NCBI GenBank assembly: GCA_027021445.1
Contig: JALUUH010000071.1
Location: 1 to 44,039 of the forward strand
Length of the DNA: 44,039 nt
Source of the DNA: Gammaproteobacteria bacterium
Lineage (GTDB): Bacteria > Pseudomonadota > Gammaproteobacteria > S012-40
Reading direction: 5' to 3'
Made by a program: the position numbers and the translations under genes. Shown piece by piece: positions 36,570 through 44,039 of the stretch (the stretch's first letter is position 1; every line of letters starts with the position of its first letter). A model generated the notes under the pieces. That model ran no database searches. It worked only from the letters and a program-made list of their open reading frames with translations, and had not been told where the DNA came from.

Positions 36570-37382
36570 GTGCCCGAACTCCCAGAAGTAGAAACCACCT
36601 GTCGAGGCATAGCAAAACATATTACGGGAAAAAAAGTAAACCAAGTATATGTTCATCAAGCCAATTTACGCTGGCCGGTCACGCGCAAACTAAACAATAT
36701 TCTGCATCAACAAACGGTAAACAGTGTTGATCGTCGTGCAAAATATATTCTTATTCGGTTTGCAATAGGTACTTTAATTATCCATCTTGGGATGTCCGGC
36801 AGCCTAAGAATCAGCCCAAAACTTGAGGCCAAGAGAAAGCATGATCATCTTGAATTTGAGTTTGATAAGTTTGTTATGCGTTTTCATGACCCACGGCGTT
36901 TTGGTTGCGTATTATGGACGCCAGAAAATCCAGAGCAGCACTCACTCATGCGCAAGCTTGGTCCAGAGCCGCTAACGGATTTGTTTACTGGCACTATGTT
37001 ATACAAATTATCAAGAAATAAAAAATGCACGATAAAGAGTTTTATTATGGAAGGAAAAAATGTGGTAGGTATTGGTAACATTTATGCGTGTGAGTCTTTG
37101 TTTATGGCAAAAATTCATCCGTTAAAAAAAGCAAATACGATTTCTATGCAGCGCTACCTTGATTTAGTGCGTAATATTAAACAGGTGTTAAGTGATGCCA
37201 TCAAACAAGGCGGCACAACATTAAAGGATTTTGTTAATAGCGAAGGTGCTCCGGGTTATTTTTCAATAAAATTGAATGTCTATGGAAAAAAATCTAAGCC
37301 TTGCCCAGAATGCGGAAAACCTATTTTGAGTCGAGTAATTTCCCAGCGAAATACTTTTTATTGTAACCGTTGTCAAAACTAA
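36570..37382 (+). CDS. mutM: Formamidopyrimidine-DNA glycosylase (Fpg)
   Basis: A 270-residue bifunctional DNA glycosylase/AP lyase that removes 8-oxoguanine. The GTG start at 36570 is chosen because the catalytic N-terminus MPELPEVETT must have Pro as residue 2 (Schiff-base nucleophile) with Glu3; the ATG at 36568 is in another frame. AGAGGA lies just upstream. Other marks: catalytic Lys in RRAKYILIRF, HDPRRFG, EGKNVVGIGNIYACE, and the C-terminal zinc finger with C245, C248, C265 and C268. It is separated from the Gld-type cluster by 101 bases and followed by a small outer-membrane protein gene 13 bases on. Confidence 0.97.
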   Translation: MPELPEVETTCRGIAKHITGKKVNQVYVHQANLRWPVTRKLNNILHQQTVNSVDRRAKYILIRFAIGTLIIHLGMSGSLRISPKLEAKRKHDHLEFEFDKFVMRFHDPRRFGCVLWTPENPEQHSLMRKLGPEPLTDLFTGTMLYKLSRNKKCTIKSFIMEGKNVVGIGNIYACESLFMAKIHPLKKANTISMQRYLDLVRNIKQVLSDAIKQGGTTLKDFVNSEGAPGYFSIKLNVYGKKSKPCPECGKPILSRVISQRNTFYCNRCQN

Positions 37383-37395
37383 CTTTGGAGTTGAG

Positions 37396-37929
37396 ATGTT
37401 ACGTTTTATTTTTGCATGTTTCTTTTTTTTCTTTGCATTACATGTACAGGCGATAGAAAAAAAAGAAACTTATGGTATACAGAGTAATTTATCTTCGTGG
37501 TTTTTGAACGGTAACAATTTTGCATTTTGGTATCAAAAATATGGGCAGCGTTATCGGGTAAGTATTTCTTCCGCCGACATGCCGGGTTATTATACTGCGC
37601 AGGGTTTGGCCAATCATACGGTTAATAGCTACAGTTTTTATTGGGATCATTTTCGGTTCGAGAATAATAAGCTTTGGCTTGGTGGAGGCTTAGAAATATG
37701 GGAGGGGCAACTCCGCAAAGAAGCGGTTCAAGAAGTCAAATCCTATATTAATTTTAATGTCATCGGAACAGGGGGTTATCTTTGGAACTTTCACAATTCA
37801 TTTTATCTTGCTCCGGAATTGACCCTGAGTGTCAATTTTGGAGAGAAATCCCACACGATAGAAAACACGGCCTTTAATACCCAATGGGTCTATGTTTTTG
37901 CTAATTTACACCTTGGTTGGTATTTCTGA
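37396..37929 (+). CDS. Small outer-membrane beta-barrel protein, unknown function
   Basis: A 177-residue protein with a Sec signal peptide (MLRFIFACFFFFFALHVQA). The rest is alternating aromatic/polar beta-strand sequence (NNFAFWYQKYGQRYRVSI, NSYSFYWDHF, WVYVFANLHLGWYF) ending in phenylalanine, the outer-membrane-insertion signature. The size suggests an 8-stranded barrel, similar in size to PagL or OmpA-like barrels, but without recognised catalytic residues. It starts 13 bases after the mutM stop, so the two may share a transcript. No family is assigned. Confidence 0.75.
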   Translation: MLRFIFACFFFFFALHVQAIEKKETYGIQSNLSSWFLNGNNFAFWYQKYGQRYRVSISSADMPGYYTAQGLANHTVNSYSFYWDHFRFENNKLWLGGGLEIWEGQLRKEAVQEVKSYINFNVIGTGGYLWNFHNSFYLAPELTLSVNFGEKSHTIENTAFNTQWVYVFANLHLGWYF

Positions 37930-38067
37930 TTCCTTTCGCTAGTAAAAACACCTATCCGTTTTAGTTATTTCTGCTTCGTGAATATATCTATTATTTCCTA
38001 ATAGAATCAGCTTTATAGACTTAAGTCATAAAGTTTTAGACGATTTTTGTCGATAGCCAGTATACGT

Positions 38068-38100
38068 CCCTAGGAGGCTGTCCCGAGCACAGTATCCTAG
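38068..38100. repeat. Dispersed palindromic repeat, copy 6 (divergent hairpin form)
   Basis: CTAGGA (38070-38075) pairs with TCCTAG (38095-38100) and CTGT (38078-38081) with ACAG (38089-38092), with 2-base internal bulges and a 7-base loop. It shares CCTAGGAG...CTGTCC..GAG with copies 1 and 5. It is followed 25 bases later by the next gene. Confidence 0.7.
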
Positions 38101-38125
38101 CAATTGAAATCTAGTACTGGTTAAC

Positions 38126-39595
38126 ATGAATACACAAAAAAATAGCATTGGAATAAATAACAAATTACGTTTTGATTGCTGCAGCATATCCACGCAACCC
38201 TGGAAGTGTCGCTCTATTGACATTAAGACGGCCTTGCTTTGCCTGCTCGCAAGTTATCTGTGGATTCCTGGGACGGCGTTTACGGCTGAAAGCCGTATTA
38301 TCGTTTATGCTGCAGTAACTGGGCATCATAAAGATGCAAACTCCGATTTTCGCGATGTCGTGCGCAAAAGTATAAATAATCTACAACGTTTTCGAGTAAG
38401 TACAAAAGTAGACGGCGTGATCGCTCCGGTAAAATCAATCAAGGAAAAACTGAGGGCTGCGCGTAAAGCAGGTATTCGCTGGGTGGCGAATGTAAGCTTA
38501 AGCACTGAAAAAAGAGAAGGACTGCTTAGCTTTAAGATTTATCGTACAAACGGAGAAAACACCTTTAATTGGAAGGAAGAGTTTAGAATAAAAAATGTGA
38601 AATCTTTTTTAGCATTAATGGAATACGAGATGCCGAAGAAGCTAAAAATTCGCTTTCTAGAACTAGGCAGGGTTATTAAAAAAGACAAACGCTTGATTTA
38701 TTTTGATCTGGGAGAAACCGCGGGTGTGAAACCTGGTGATATTTATGAAATTTACAAGGAAGGTGATGAGATTACTGATAACAAAGGTAATTCCTATGGC
38801 AATCTAGAAATTATGACCGGGGTAGTGAAAGTGACTAGCGTTACCTCAATCTATTCAATTGGTGAAATTAAAATTGGCACCCTGGCTATTCGTCCAAAAC
38901 ATTATGTCCGGTTATCAACCCACAAAAGTAAAGCAGTCACGCCTGAAATTTTATCTGTGCTGGAAAGTGAAGTCGCGATAAATATCGGAAAAAACGTAGG
39001 TGTCGAGGAAGGTAATTACTACTCCGTATACCGGGACATAAAAAAAATTCGCGGCAACGAAGCTTTTCGTCAGGTCATTGGACATATAAAAATTAACGAG
39101 GTGTACGAGGATTTTTCTAAAGGCGAGTTATCGATTTCGGACACCTTCGAGTTGACGCGAAATATTATCAATAAAGGTGACCGGGTTGAAGAAGTTGAAT
39201 CTCCGCGTAAGCCCATGTGGTCGGTGAATTCTTTGATGACCAATGTAGATGGTGGCGCAGGGAAAAAAATCTATTATGCCACCTATCAGCGTGACTCTTC
39301 TGCCAATGTCAGCATGGTTTATCGTTTTAAAGGCGGTTATGATTCAGGCCAGCCTATGCTTGGCTTTGGGGTAATGAAAAGCATTAAGCATAGCTCACAT
39401 TTTTTTACTGGATTAGAAGTACTTTACTTCAATACAGTCGCTGTTCATTTGTTTGTTTCAGTTGATGTTGATACACCAATTTCAAAAAATTTAAAAATTA
39501 ATTTGGAAAGCGGATTTATCATTGCGCAGAAAGATGATGCTTATAATGGAATTAGCTCAAGTATTGGGCTGAAATATGGATTTGAGTTGTTTTGA
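38126..39595 (+). CDS. FlgT-like / CsgG-like exported protein with C-terminal beta-barrel, unknown function
   Basis: A 489-residue protein. After about 35 polar residues comes a hydrophobic stretch (TALLCLLASYLWIPGTAFTA), then a CsgG/TolB-like N-domain (RIIVYAAVTGHHKDANSDF...RKAGIRWVANVSLS). Two consecutive FlgT-C-like units follow (GETAGVKPGDIYEIYKEG... and GKNVGVEEGNYYSVYRD...), then a beta-strand-rich tail ending in GLKYGFELF (terminal Phe, outer-membrane signature). The unusually long pre-signal stretch raises the possibility of a later start, but no other in-frame ATG or GTG precedes the hydrophobic segment. It may be an envelope assembly factor; no flagellar genes are nearby. Confidence 0.68.
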   Translation: MNTQKNSIGINNKLRFDCCSISTQPWKCRSIDIKTALLCLLASYLWIPGTAFTAESRIIVYAAVTGHHKDANSDFRDVVRKSINNLQRFRVSTKVDGVIAPVKSIKEKLRAARKAGIRWVANVSLSTEKREGLLSFKIYRTNGENTFNWKEEFRIKNVKSFLALMEYEMPKKLKIRFLELGRVIKKDKRLIYFDLGETAGVKPGDIYEIYKEGDEITDNKGNSYGNLEIMTGVVKVTSVTSIYSIGEIKIGTLAIRPKHYVRLSTHKSKAVTPEILSVLESEVAINIGKNVGVEEGNYYSVYRDIKKIRGNEAFRQVIGHIKINEVYEDFSKGELSISDTFELTRNIINKGDRVEEVESPRKPMWSVNSLMTNVDGGAGKKIYYATYQRDSSANVSMVYRFKGGYDSGQPMLGFGVMKSIKHSSHFFTGLEVLYFNTVAVHLFVSVDVDTPISKNLKINLESGFIIAQKDDAYNGISSSIGLKYGFELF

Positions 39596-39622
39596 ATGAG
39601 GCTGATGAATGCCAATGCCGTA

Positions 39623-41197
39623 TTAGTGTCTAAAATGTCGCATGCCAGTGAAAACCATTGCGATTTCATGCTCATCGACAGCGCGGATGACTTCCTCATC
39701 GCGCATTGAGCCTCCAGGTTGTATTATCGCTTTGATGTTTGCTTCTGCTGCAGCATCTATCCCGTCTCGAAAAGGAAAAAAGGCATCAGAGGCCATGACT
39801 GAACCCGCCACCTCCAACCCTCCGTCTACGGCCTTTATTCCAGCAATTTTTGCGCTATAAACACGGCTCATTTGACCTGCGCCAATTCCAATAGTTTGGC
39901 TATTTTTTGCATATACAATAGCATTGGATTTGACATACTTTGCAACTTTCCAGGCAAATAAAAGGTCTTGCAATTGTTGTTGATCGGGCTTGATTTTACT
40001 TACAACTTTCAGATCGCTAAGATTTATCGTCGCAAAATCTTGGTCTTGGATTAATAATCCACCTACTACTTTTTTATAATCTAGTGTCTTGTTATTTTGG
40101 TTTGAATCAGGGTCTTGCATATTGCAAATCAATAATCGAAGGTTCTTTTTTTGTGCGATGACTTGCAAGGCTTGCTCGGACACAGCCGGAGCAATGATCA
40201 CTTCAACAAACTGGCGGTCAATAATAGCGGCAGCTGTTTTATTATCTAATAATCGATTAAAAGCAATAATGCCGCCAAAGGCAGAGGTCGGATCCGTTTG
40301 ATAGGCCTTGTTATAGGCTTCAAGTACGGTGTTAGAGGTGGCAACACCACAGGGATTGGCATGCTTTACGATAACACAAGCGGGTTCAGCAAATTGCTTG
40401 ACACATTCAAGAGCCGCATCGGTATCTGCAATATTATTGAATGATAACGCTTTACCTTGTATCTGCTGGGCAGCAGATACACTGTTTTTGGGCGTGTATT
40501 CTGCTCTGTAGAATGCGGCAGTTTGGTGAGGGTTTTCACCATAGCGCATATCTTGTACCTTGGTATACTGGATATTAAAAGTGCGAGGATAATTTTCGCG
40601 GGTACTTGATGTGGTTACTGTCCCTAAATAATTCGCAATTGCACCATCATAGTTGGCGGTGTGTTCAAAAGCTTTTACCGCGAGCGAAAAACGCGTATCG
40701 TCACTAAGCAAGCCACTATTTTGCTCAAGCTCGTTGATTAAATCATGGTAGTCGCATGAATTAACAACAACAGCAACAGATTTATGATTTTTTGCAGCGG
40801 CACGAACCATGGTTGGCCCACCGATATCGATGTTTTCTATTGCGGTTGCCAGGCTGCAATCTGGTTTCGCGATAGTCGCGGAAAATGGATAGAGGTTCAC
40901 TGCAACCAAGTCTATCGTTAAGATCGCGTTATCCGCCATAACCTGGTCATCAACGCCCCGTCTTCCGAGAATTCCGCCATGAATGAGTGGGTGTAATGTT
41001 TTCACCCGGCCATCCATCATTTCAGGAAATCCAGTGTAGCTAGAAACCTCGCGAACTTCGATGCCTTCTGCGGCGAGCAGTTTAGCCGTGCCACCCGTCG
41101 ATAGAATGTCTATTTCAAGCGTACGTAGTTTTTTTGCAAACTCTACAATGCCTGTTTTATCTGAAACACTTAATAATGCATTTTTTACAACAGGCAT
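39623..41197 (-). CDS. purH: Bifunctional AICAR transformylase / IMP cyclohydrolase
   Basis: A 524-residue enzyme of normal length that performs the last two steps of IMP synthesis. The N-terminal IMP cyclohydrolase (MGS-like fold) begins [18 protein letters not shown], with [13 protein letters not shown] and [15 protein letters not shown]. The C-terminal transformylase has the catalytic K-H motif KHANPCGVA and the [10 protein letters not shown] and [11 protein letters not shown] regions. It lies 22 bases downstream of fis in the same direction. purD, often found next, is absent; instead the FlgT-like gene converges on it. Confidence 0.98.
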   Translation of the reverse strand: MPVVKNALLSVSDKTGIVEFAKKLRTLEIDILSTGGTAKLLAAEGIEVREVSSYTGFPEMMDGRVKTLHPLIHGGILGRRGVDDQVMADNAILTIDLVAVNLYPFSATIAKPDCSLATAIENIDIGGPTMVRAAAKNHKSVAVVVNSCDYHDLINELEQNSGLLSDDTRFSLAVKAFEHTANYDGAIANYLGTVTTSSTRENYPRTFNIQYTKVQDMRYGENPHQTAAFYRAEYTPKNSVSAAQQIQGKALSFNNIADTDAALECVKQFAEPACVIVKHANPCGVATSNTVLEAYNKAYQTDPTSAFGGIIAFNRLLDNKTAAAIIDRQFVEVIIAPAVSEQALQVIAQKKNLRLLICNMQDPDSNQNNKTLDYKKVVGGLLIQDQDFATINLSDLKVVSKIKPDQQQLQDLLFAWKVAKYVKSNAIVYAKNSQTIGIGAGQMSRVYSAKIAGIKAVDGGLEVAGSVMASDAFFPFRDGIDAAAEANIKAIIQPGGSMRDEEVIRAVDEHEIAMVFTGMRHFRH

Positions 41198-41219
41198 GTA
41201 GGTTTACTCAGCACAAACG

Positions 41220-41513
41220 TTACAATAGGTCGTATTCTTTCAGCTTTTTACGCAATGTTCCGCGATTGATGCCAAGAATTTCGGCGGCTTGGCTTTGATT
41301 ACCGCGGGTGTGTTTTAGAATGGTTTCTAACAACGGTTGCTCAACCTCGGCTAATACCATTTTGTATAAGTCGTGGGTTTGGTGCCCGTCCATATCACGC
41401 AAGTAATTTTCCATTACCTCGGTAACGCAATGTTTTAAAGTATTGTTATCAGCCTCTGGTTCAACTGAACTTACTGGCGTCTCAACATCTTGCTCTACTG
41501 AATAATTAGTCAC
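41220..41513 (-). CDS. fis: DNA-binding protein Fis
   Basis: A 97-residue nucleoid-associated protein (E. coli Fis is 98). The C-terminal half carries the Fis-type helix-turn-helix GNQSQAAEILGINRGTLRKKLKEY; upstream is the dimerisation region around VMENYLRDMDG. The N-terminal 25 residues are acidic and variable. Its ATG overlaps the dusB stop by 4 bases (41510-41513), preserving the classic dusB-fis operon coupling. It regulates rRNA and many growth-phase genes by bending DNA. Confidence 0.97.
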   Translation of the reverse strand: MTNYSVEQDVETPVSSVEPEADNNTLKHCVTEVMENYLRDMDGHQTHDLYKMVLAEVEQPLLETILKHTRGNQSQAAEILGINRGTLRKKLKEYDLL

Positions 41514-42496
41514 GCTGCCAATTCCCCTTCTATGGTTAACTCATGGAAATAATGATTAATTGCCTCCAGCTGCAAAGCTGGCCTATCTATTTTGTTAAAT
41601 ATCTTTCTAAACCTAGTGGCTTCAGGCATGTTATGGGTGTACCAATTAACGTGCTTGCGCGCAATCTTCACGCCCATTATTCCGCCATAAAAAGCATAGA
41701 GTTCTTTTATATGTTGTAATATGGTTTCAAGTTTTTCTTGTCGTGTCGTTGTGGTAACTGAACGCGGACTATTAAGATAGTCTGTTATTTCTCGAAAAAT
41801 CCAAGGGTTTCCTTGTGCCCCTCGGCCAATCATTACCGCATCTGCTTGAGTGTACTCAATAACGGCCTTTGCTTGTTCTGCAGATGTTATATCTCCATTT
41901 GCGATAACCGGGATGTTGATTGCTGCTTTAACGGTAGCAATGGTTTCAAATTCAGCATCTCCGTTAAATTTACAAGCCCGTGTACGCCCATGTACAGCAA
42001 TCGCTTGAATTCCAGATTGTTCGGCTATTTGCGCAATTATTACGGCGTTTCTAATAGGTATATCCCAGCCTGTTCTTATTTTTAATGTCACTGGAACAGC
42101 GACCGATTTTACAACGGTTTCTAAAATTTTTGCGACTAATAATTCGTCTTTTAATAGTGCGGATCCTGCCGCGACATTACACACTTTTTTTGCAGGACAC
42201 CCCATGTTGATATCGATGATTTTGGCACCAATATCGACACAAGTTATTGCTGCTTCCGCTAATTGACTGGCTTCTGCTCCGACTATTTGCACACTTTGCA
42301 GCATCGTATTATCAGCGAATTCTAAGCGGTTTTTACTTTTATTGGTTTTCCATAAACGCGTATTTGCGGTAACCATCTCTGTTGTCGTCAATCCTGCGCC
42401 AAAACGATGGCACACCTTTCGAAATGGTAAATCCGTTATACCAGCCATCGGCGCTAAGACGGCCTTAGCCTGTATTTGATAAGGCCCAATCTTCAT
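41510..42496 (-). CDS. dusB: tRNA-dihydrouridine synthase B
   Basis: A 328-residue FMN-dependent TIM-barrel enzyme that reduces specific uridines in tRNA. Motifs: LAPMAGITDLPFRKVC, the catalytic cysteine C100 in INMGCPAKKVC, KIRTGWD, AVHGRTRACKFNG, and IANGDITSAEQA with MIGRGAQGNPWIF. Placed directly ahead of fis as in E. coli. The 146-base gap to the zinc-ribbon gene upstream should hold the dusB-fis promoter. Confidence 0.97.
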   Translation of the reverse strand: MKIGPYQIQAKAVLAPMAGITDLPFRKVCHRFGAGLTTTEMVTANTRLWKTNKSKNRLEFADNTMLQSVQIVGAEASQLAEAAITCVDIGAKIIDINMGCPAKKVCNVAAGSALLKDELLVAKILETVVKSVAVPVTLKIRTGWDIPIRNAVIIAQIAEQSGIQAIAVHGRTRACKFNGDAEFETIATVKAAINIPVIANGDITSAEQAKAVIEYTQADAVMIGRGAQGNPWIFREITDYLNSPRSVTTTTRQEKLETILQHIKELYAFYGGIMGVKIARKHVNWYTHNMPEATRFRKIFNKIDRPALQLEAINHYFHELTIEGELAA

Positions 42497-42642
42497 TGCT
42501 AATTCAAAAATACTGTTTTGGAAAGGACGAACATCATACCGGGTTGTTTGCTGAGATTAAAGCATTGATAGACAAAAAATACCCAATAAAACACATTAAT
42601 TGACTCACTATTGAATGTTCTAAGCGGACTTGCTGCACGGGT

Positions 42643-43851
42643 TTATTTGAAGTCAAACTCGAAACTGACGGCATTAGATCCTGGATCAATAATTTCCAGC
42701 TTAACTTTAACGGGAATTCCGGGCTGCATTCCTGAGCTTAAATCAATTTCGGGGCTTAAATATTCCTGCGGCTCAAACAGTCTATCCGCGATAGGCTGTT
42801 GATTAATATCGGTAAAACGCATAATCATTTTTGGAAATGGCTGCACAAACGCGGCATTATTCACAATTGATGCGGTGATTAAAAGTGTATTTTCACGCTG
42901 CGGATGTGACCGCACATCCCGCTCGGTTAGTTCAATACCCTCAATATCACGTGCATCTGGTATCGAGCATTCGGTTAGGGGTCTTAGATTATTGCATATA
43001 ATTTCAACAAATGGCCGCATGCTAGGCGATTGGGAGAACTCAACGCGCTTAAAATAAATCAATTGTCCAATTAGCACCAGGACTAACAGCGAGATTAGCC
43101 CCACCCACAGCACATTAGAAAGCAAGCTTGAGGGTCGGTTTCTAGCTCCAAGTTCCTGGCTGATATAACTACTGCTTGGGCTGGCTTGAGAACCTTCTTC
43201 TTTAAAGACGGTTGGCGAAGATTGATCCTCCATCATTGCTCTATCGGAGTTTTTAAATACACCTTCTTCGTCTATTACAGTGTCAAGATCTTTTAGGAAG
43301 CCATCATCAGGATTCTGAGTATTTTGCGCTAGCGCCGGGGTCTGTGATGTTTTTGTGGGCTTTTGCTTTCTCGAGGTTGAAATACGATGACTTAGATCTA
43401 TATCGCTTAATTTATCATCACTTAGGTCTAGACTGAATTCGTCTAAATCCATTGATTGGATCTCATGATTGGGTCGCTTGCTACTCGCTTGCTCTGGTGT
43501 AAAGTCGAGAGCATCTAAGGTGTCTTCAACAATGAGTGAGTCTGAGCTGCGCTTAGTTCGGCGAGTGGGGCCGAGTGCTTTAACTTCAGAGATAGGGTCA
43601 AAGTCGCGATCTAGTTGTTCGATCTCGTTATCAAGATTTGGCGAAACTTGGGTGTTTTTTAGGTCGATGTTTTGCGCGGGGGGAGATTTTTTTACTGTAG
43701 GATCATTGCGGCTTGGGGCTTTGTCGAGCAGCGCTTCTAACGCATTAAACTGGGTTTTACATTGCCCACAGCGTGCTTGTCCACTCGCCGCACTCAATTG
43801 CATGGAGCTGACTCTGAAAAACGTTTTACAGTTAGGGCATTGTGTATACAT
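42643..43851 (-). CDS. Zinc-ribbon (MJ0042) / DUF3426 membrane protein
   Basis: A 402-residue protein. The N-terminal zinc ribbon has CPNCKTFFRVSS and CGQCKTQFNAL (two CxxC pairs within the first 35 residues). A long acidic, probably disordered cytoplasmic segment follows (about 45-230), then one membrane helix (about 240-262, VLWVGLISLLVLVLIGQLIYF) and a C-terminal DUF3426 domain ending near VSFEFDFK. The topology suggests a cytoplasmic zinc ribbon and a periplasmic C-domain. Its start overlaps the 3' end of prmA by 20 bases, so the two are probably co-transcribed. Such proteins sit beside prmA in many gammaproteobacteria; the function is unknown. Confidence 0.9.
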   Translation of the reverse strand: MYTQCPNCKTFFRVSSMQLSAASGQARCGQCKTQFNALEALLDKAPSRNDPTVKKSPPAQNIDLKNTQVSPNLDNEIEQLDRDFDPISEVKALGPTRRTKRSSDSLIVEDTLDALDFTPEQASSKRPNHEIQSMDLDEFSLDLSDDKLSDIDLSHRISTSRKQKPTKTSQTPALAQNTQNPDDGFLKDLDTVIDEEGVFKNSDRAMMEDQSSPTVFKEEGSQASPSSSYISQELGARNRPSSLLSNVLWVGLISLLVLVLIGQLIYFKRVEFSQSPSMRPFVEIICNNLRPLTECSIPDARDIEGIELTERDVRSHPQRENTLLITASIVNNAAFVQPFPKMIMRFTDINQQPIADRLFEPQEYLSPEIDLSSGMQPGIPVKVKLEIIDPGSNAVSFEFDFK

Positions 43852-44039
43852 CGCCTAGTCTTTTGTCGTTCCGGGTACCGTTAATCATGACCCAATTGTC
43901 TTGTATTGTGACCTTATATTCTTTTATCCAAGGGGAATAAGCCGTTAATACCTCATCTTTTTGCTTTTCAAGAATGCCCGATAATACAATGTGGCCTCCT
44001 GGTTTTACCTGGCTAGTAATGGATTTTGATAGTTCAATT
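43832..44039 (-). CDS. prmA: Ribosomal protein L11 methyltransferase, 3' end only
   Basis: A minus-strand frame of 68 complete codons plus TAA (43832-43834), open to the right edge. The visible C-terminus reads IELSKSITSQVKPGGHIVLSGI, then LEKQKDEVLTAYSPWI and ending GDVYTMP. It matches the end of PrmA, where the SAM-fold strand GGxxxLSGIL precedes a final beta-strand like DNWVMINGTR. The position upstream of the zinc-ribbon gene and dusB-fis supports the call. It would trimethylate L11 lysines and its N-terminus. Confidence 0.9.
   Translation of the reverse strand, partial: IELSKSITSQVKPGGHIVLSGILEKQKDEVLTAYSPWIKEYKVTIQDNWVMINGTRNDKRLGDVYTMP

Noticed and set aside
1-44039. Prophage, integron, CRISPR, toxin-antitoxin or biosynthetic gene cluster
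   Set aside because: No integrase, transposase, phage structural, cas, toxin or synthase genes and no regular spacer-repeat arrays were seen. The gene content is housekeeping plus a few lineage-specific envelope genes.

Overview
This window reads as chromosomal DNA of a free-living gammaproteobacterium, roughly 43-45% GC by eye. The support is the set of housekeeping neighbourhoods: prmA / zinc-ribbon gene / dusB-fis-purH, a sucAB-lpd-sucCD cluster, rapA, prlC, gor, aroE, mutM and a YgiM-type SH3 protein. The order sucA-sucB-lpd-sucC-sucD is the Pseudomonas-like arrangement. A large surface protein with thrombospondin-3, LVIVD and Ig-like modules suggests a marine or environmental lineage. 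I cannot place it to genus. I see no rRNA, tRNA, CRISPR, phage or transposase genes.

Layout. 1-4.8 kb: the C-terminal part of a giant surface protein (its start lies left of the window), a ChaN-like protein and a small exported protein. 4.9-9.5 kb: rapA, a bidirectional terminator, then a leftward group of a cold-shock protein, a TerB-like protein and a membrane-anchored RRM RNA-binding protein. The region between the cold-shock and TerB genes holds a cluster of DnaA-box sequences. 9.9-11.8 kb: an acyl-CoA synthetase and a small unknown gene. 12-22 kb, leftward: sucD, sucC, lpd, sucB, sucA and prlC. 22-28.3 kb: gor, a gamma-carbonic-anhydrase-like protein, a degenerate HD-GYP protein, a MidA/NDUFAF7-type methyltransferase, a pteridine reductase-like SDR and aroE. 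28.3-32.8 kb: a YgiM-like protein, an unknown lipoprotein and a lone HyuA-type hydantoinase subunit. 32.8-36.5 kb: a four-gene Gld-type ABC exporter cluster. 36.5-39.6 kb: mutM, a small outer-membrane protein and a FlgT-like beta-barrel protein. 39.6-44 kb, leftward: purH, fis, dusB, a zinc-ribbon/DUF3426 membrane protein and the 3' end of prmA.

Functional links. The suc genes encode the 2-oxoglutarate dehydrogenase complex plus succinyl-CoA synthetase, that is, consecutive TCA-cycle steps in one transcription unit. The dusB-fis pair is translationally coupled by a 4-base overlap. The Gld-type genes (ATPase, permease, GldG-like and DUF4340 proteins) are tightly spaced and probably form one membrane complex.

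Most noteworthy non-coding signals: (1) a dispersed palindromic repeat built on GGACAGGCTCCTAG, six copies, all at gene boundaries and several touching stop codons; (2) three perfect DnaA boxes plus one relaxed box within about 250 bases beside an AT-rich stretch; (3) a perfect 19-base inverted repeat inside the signal-peptide codons of the YgiM homologue.
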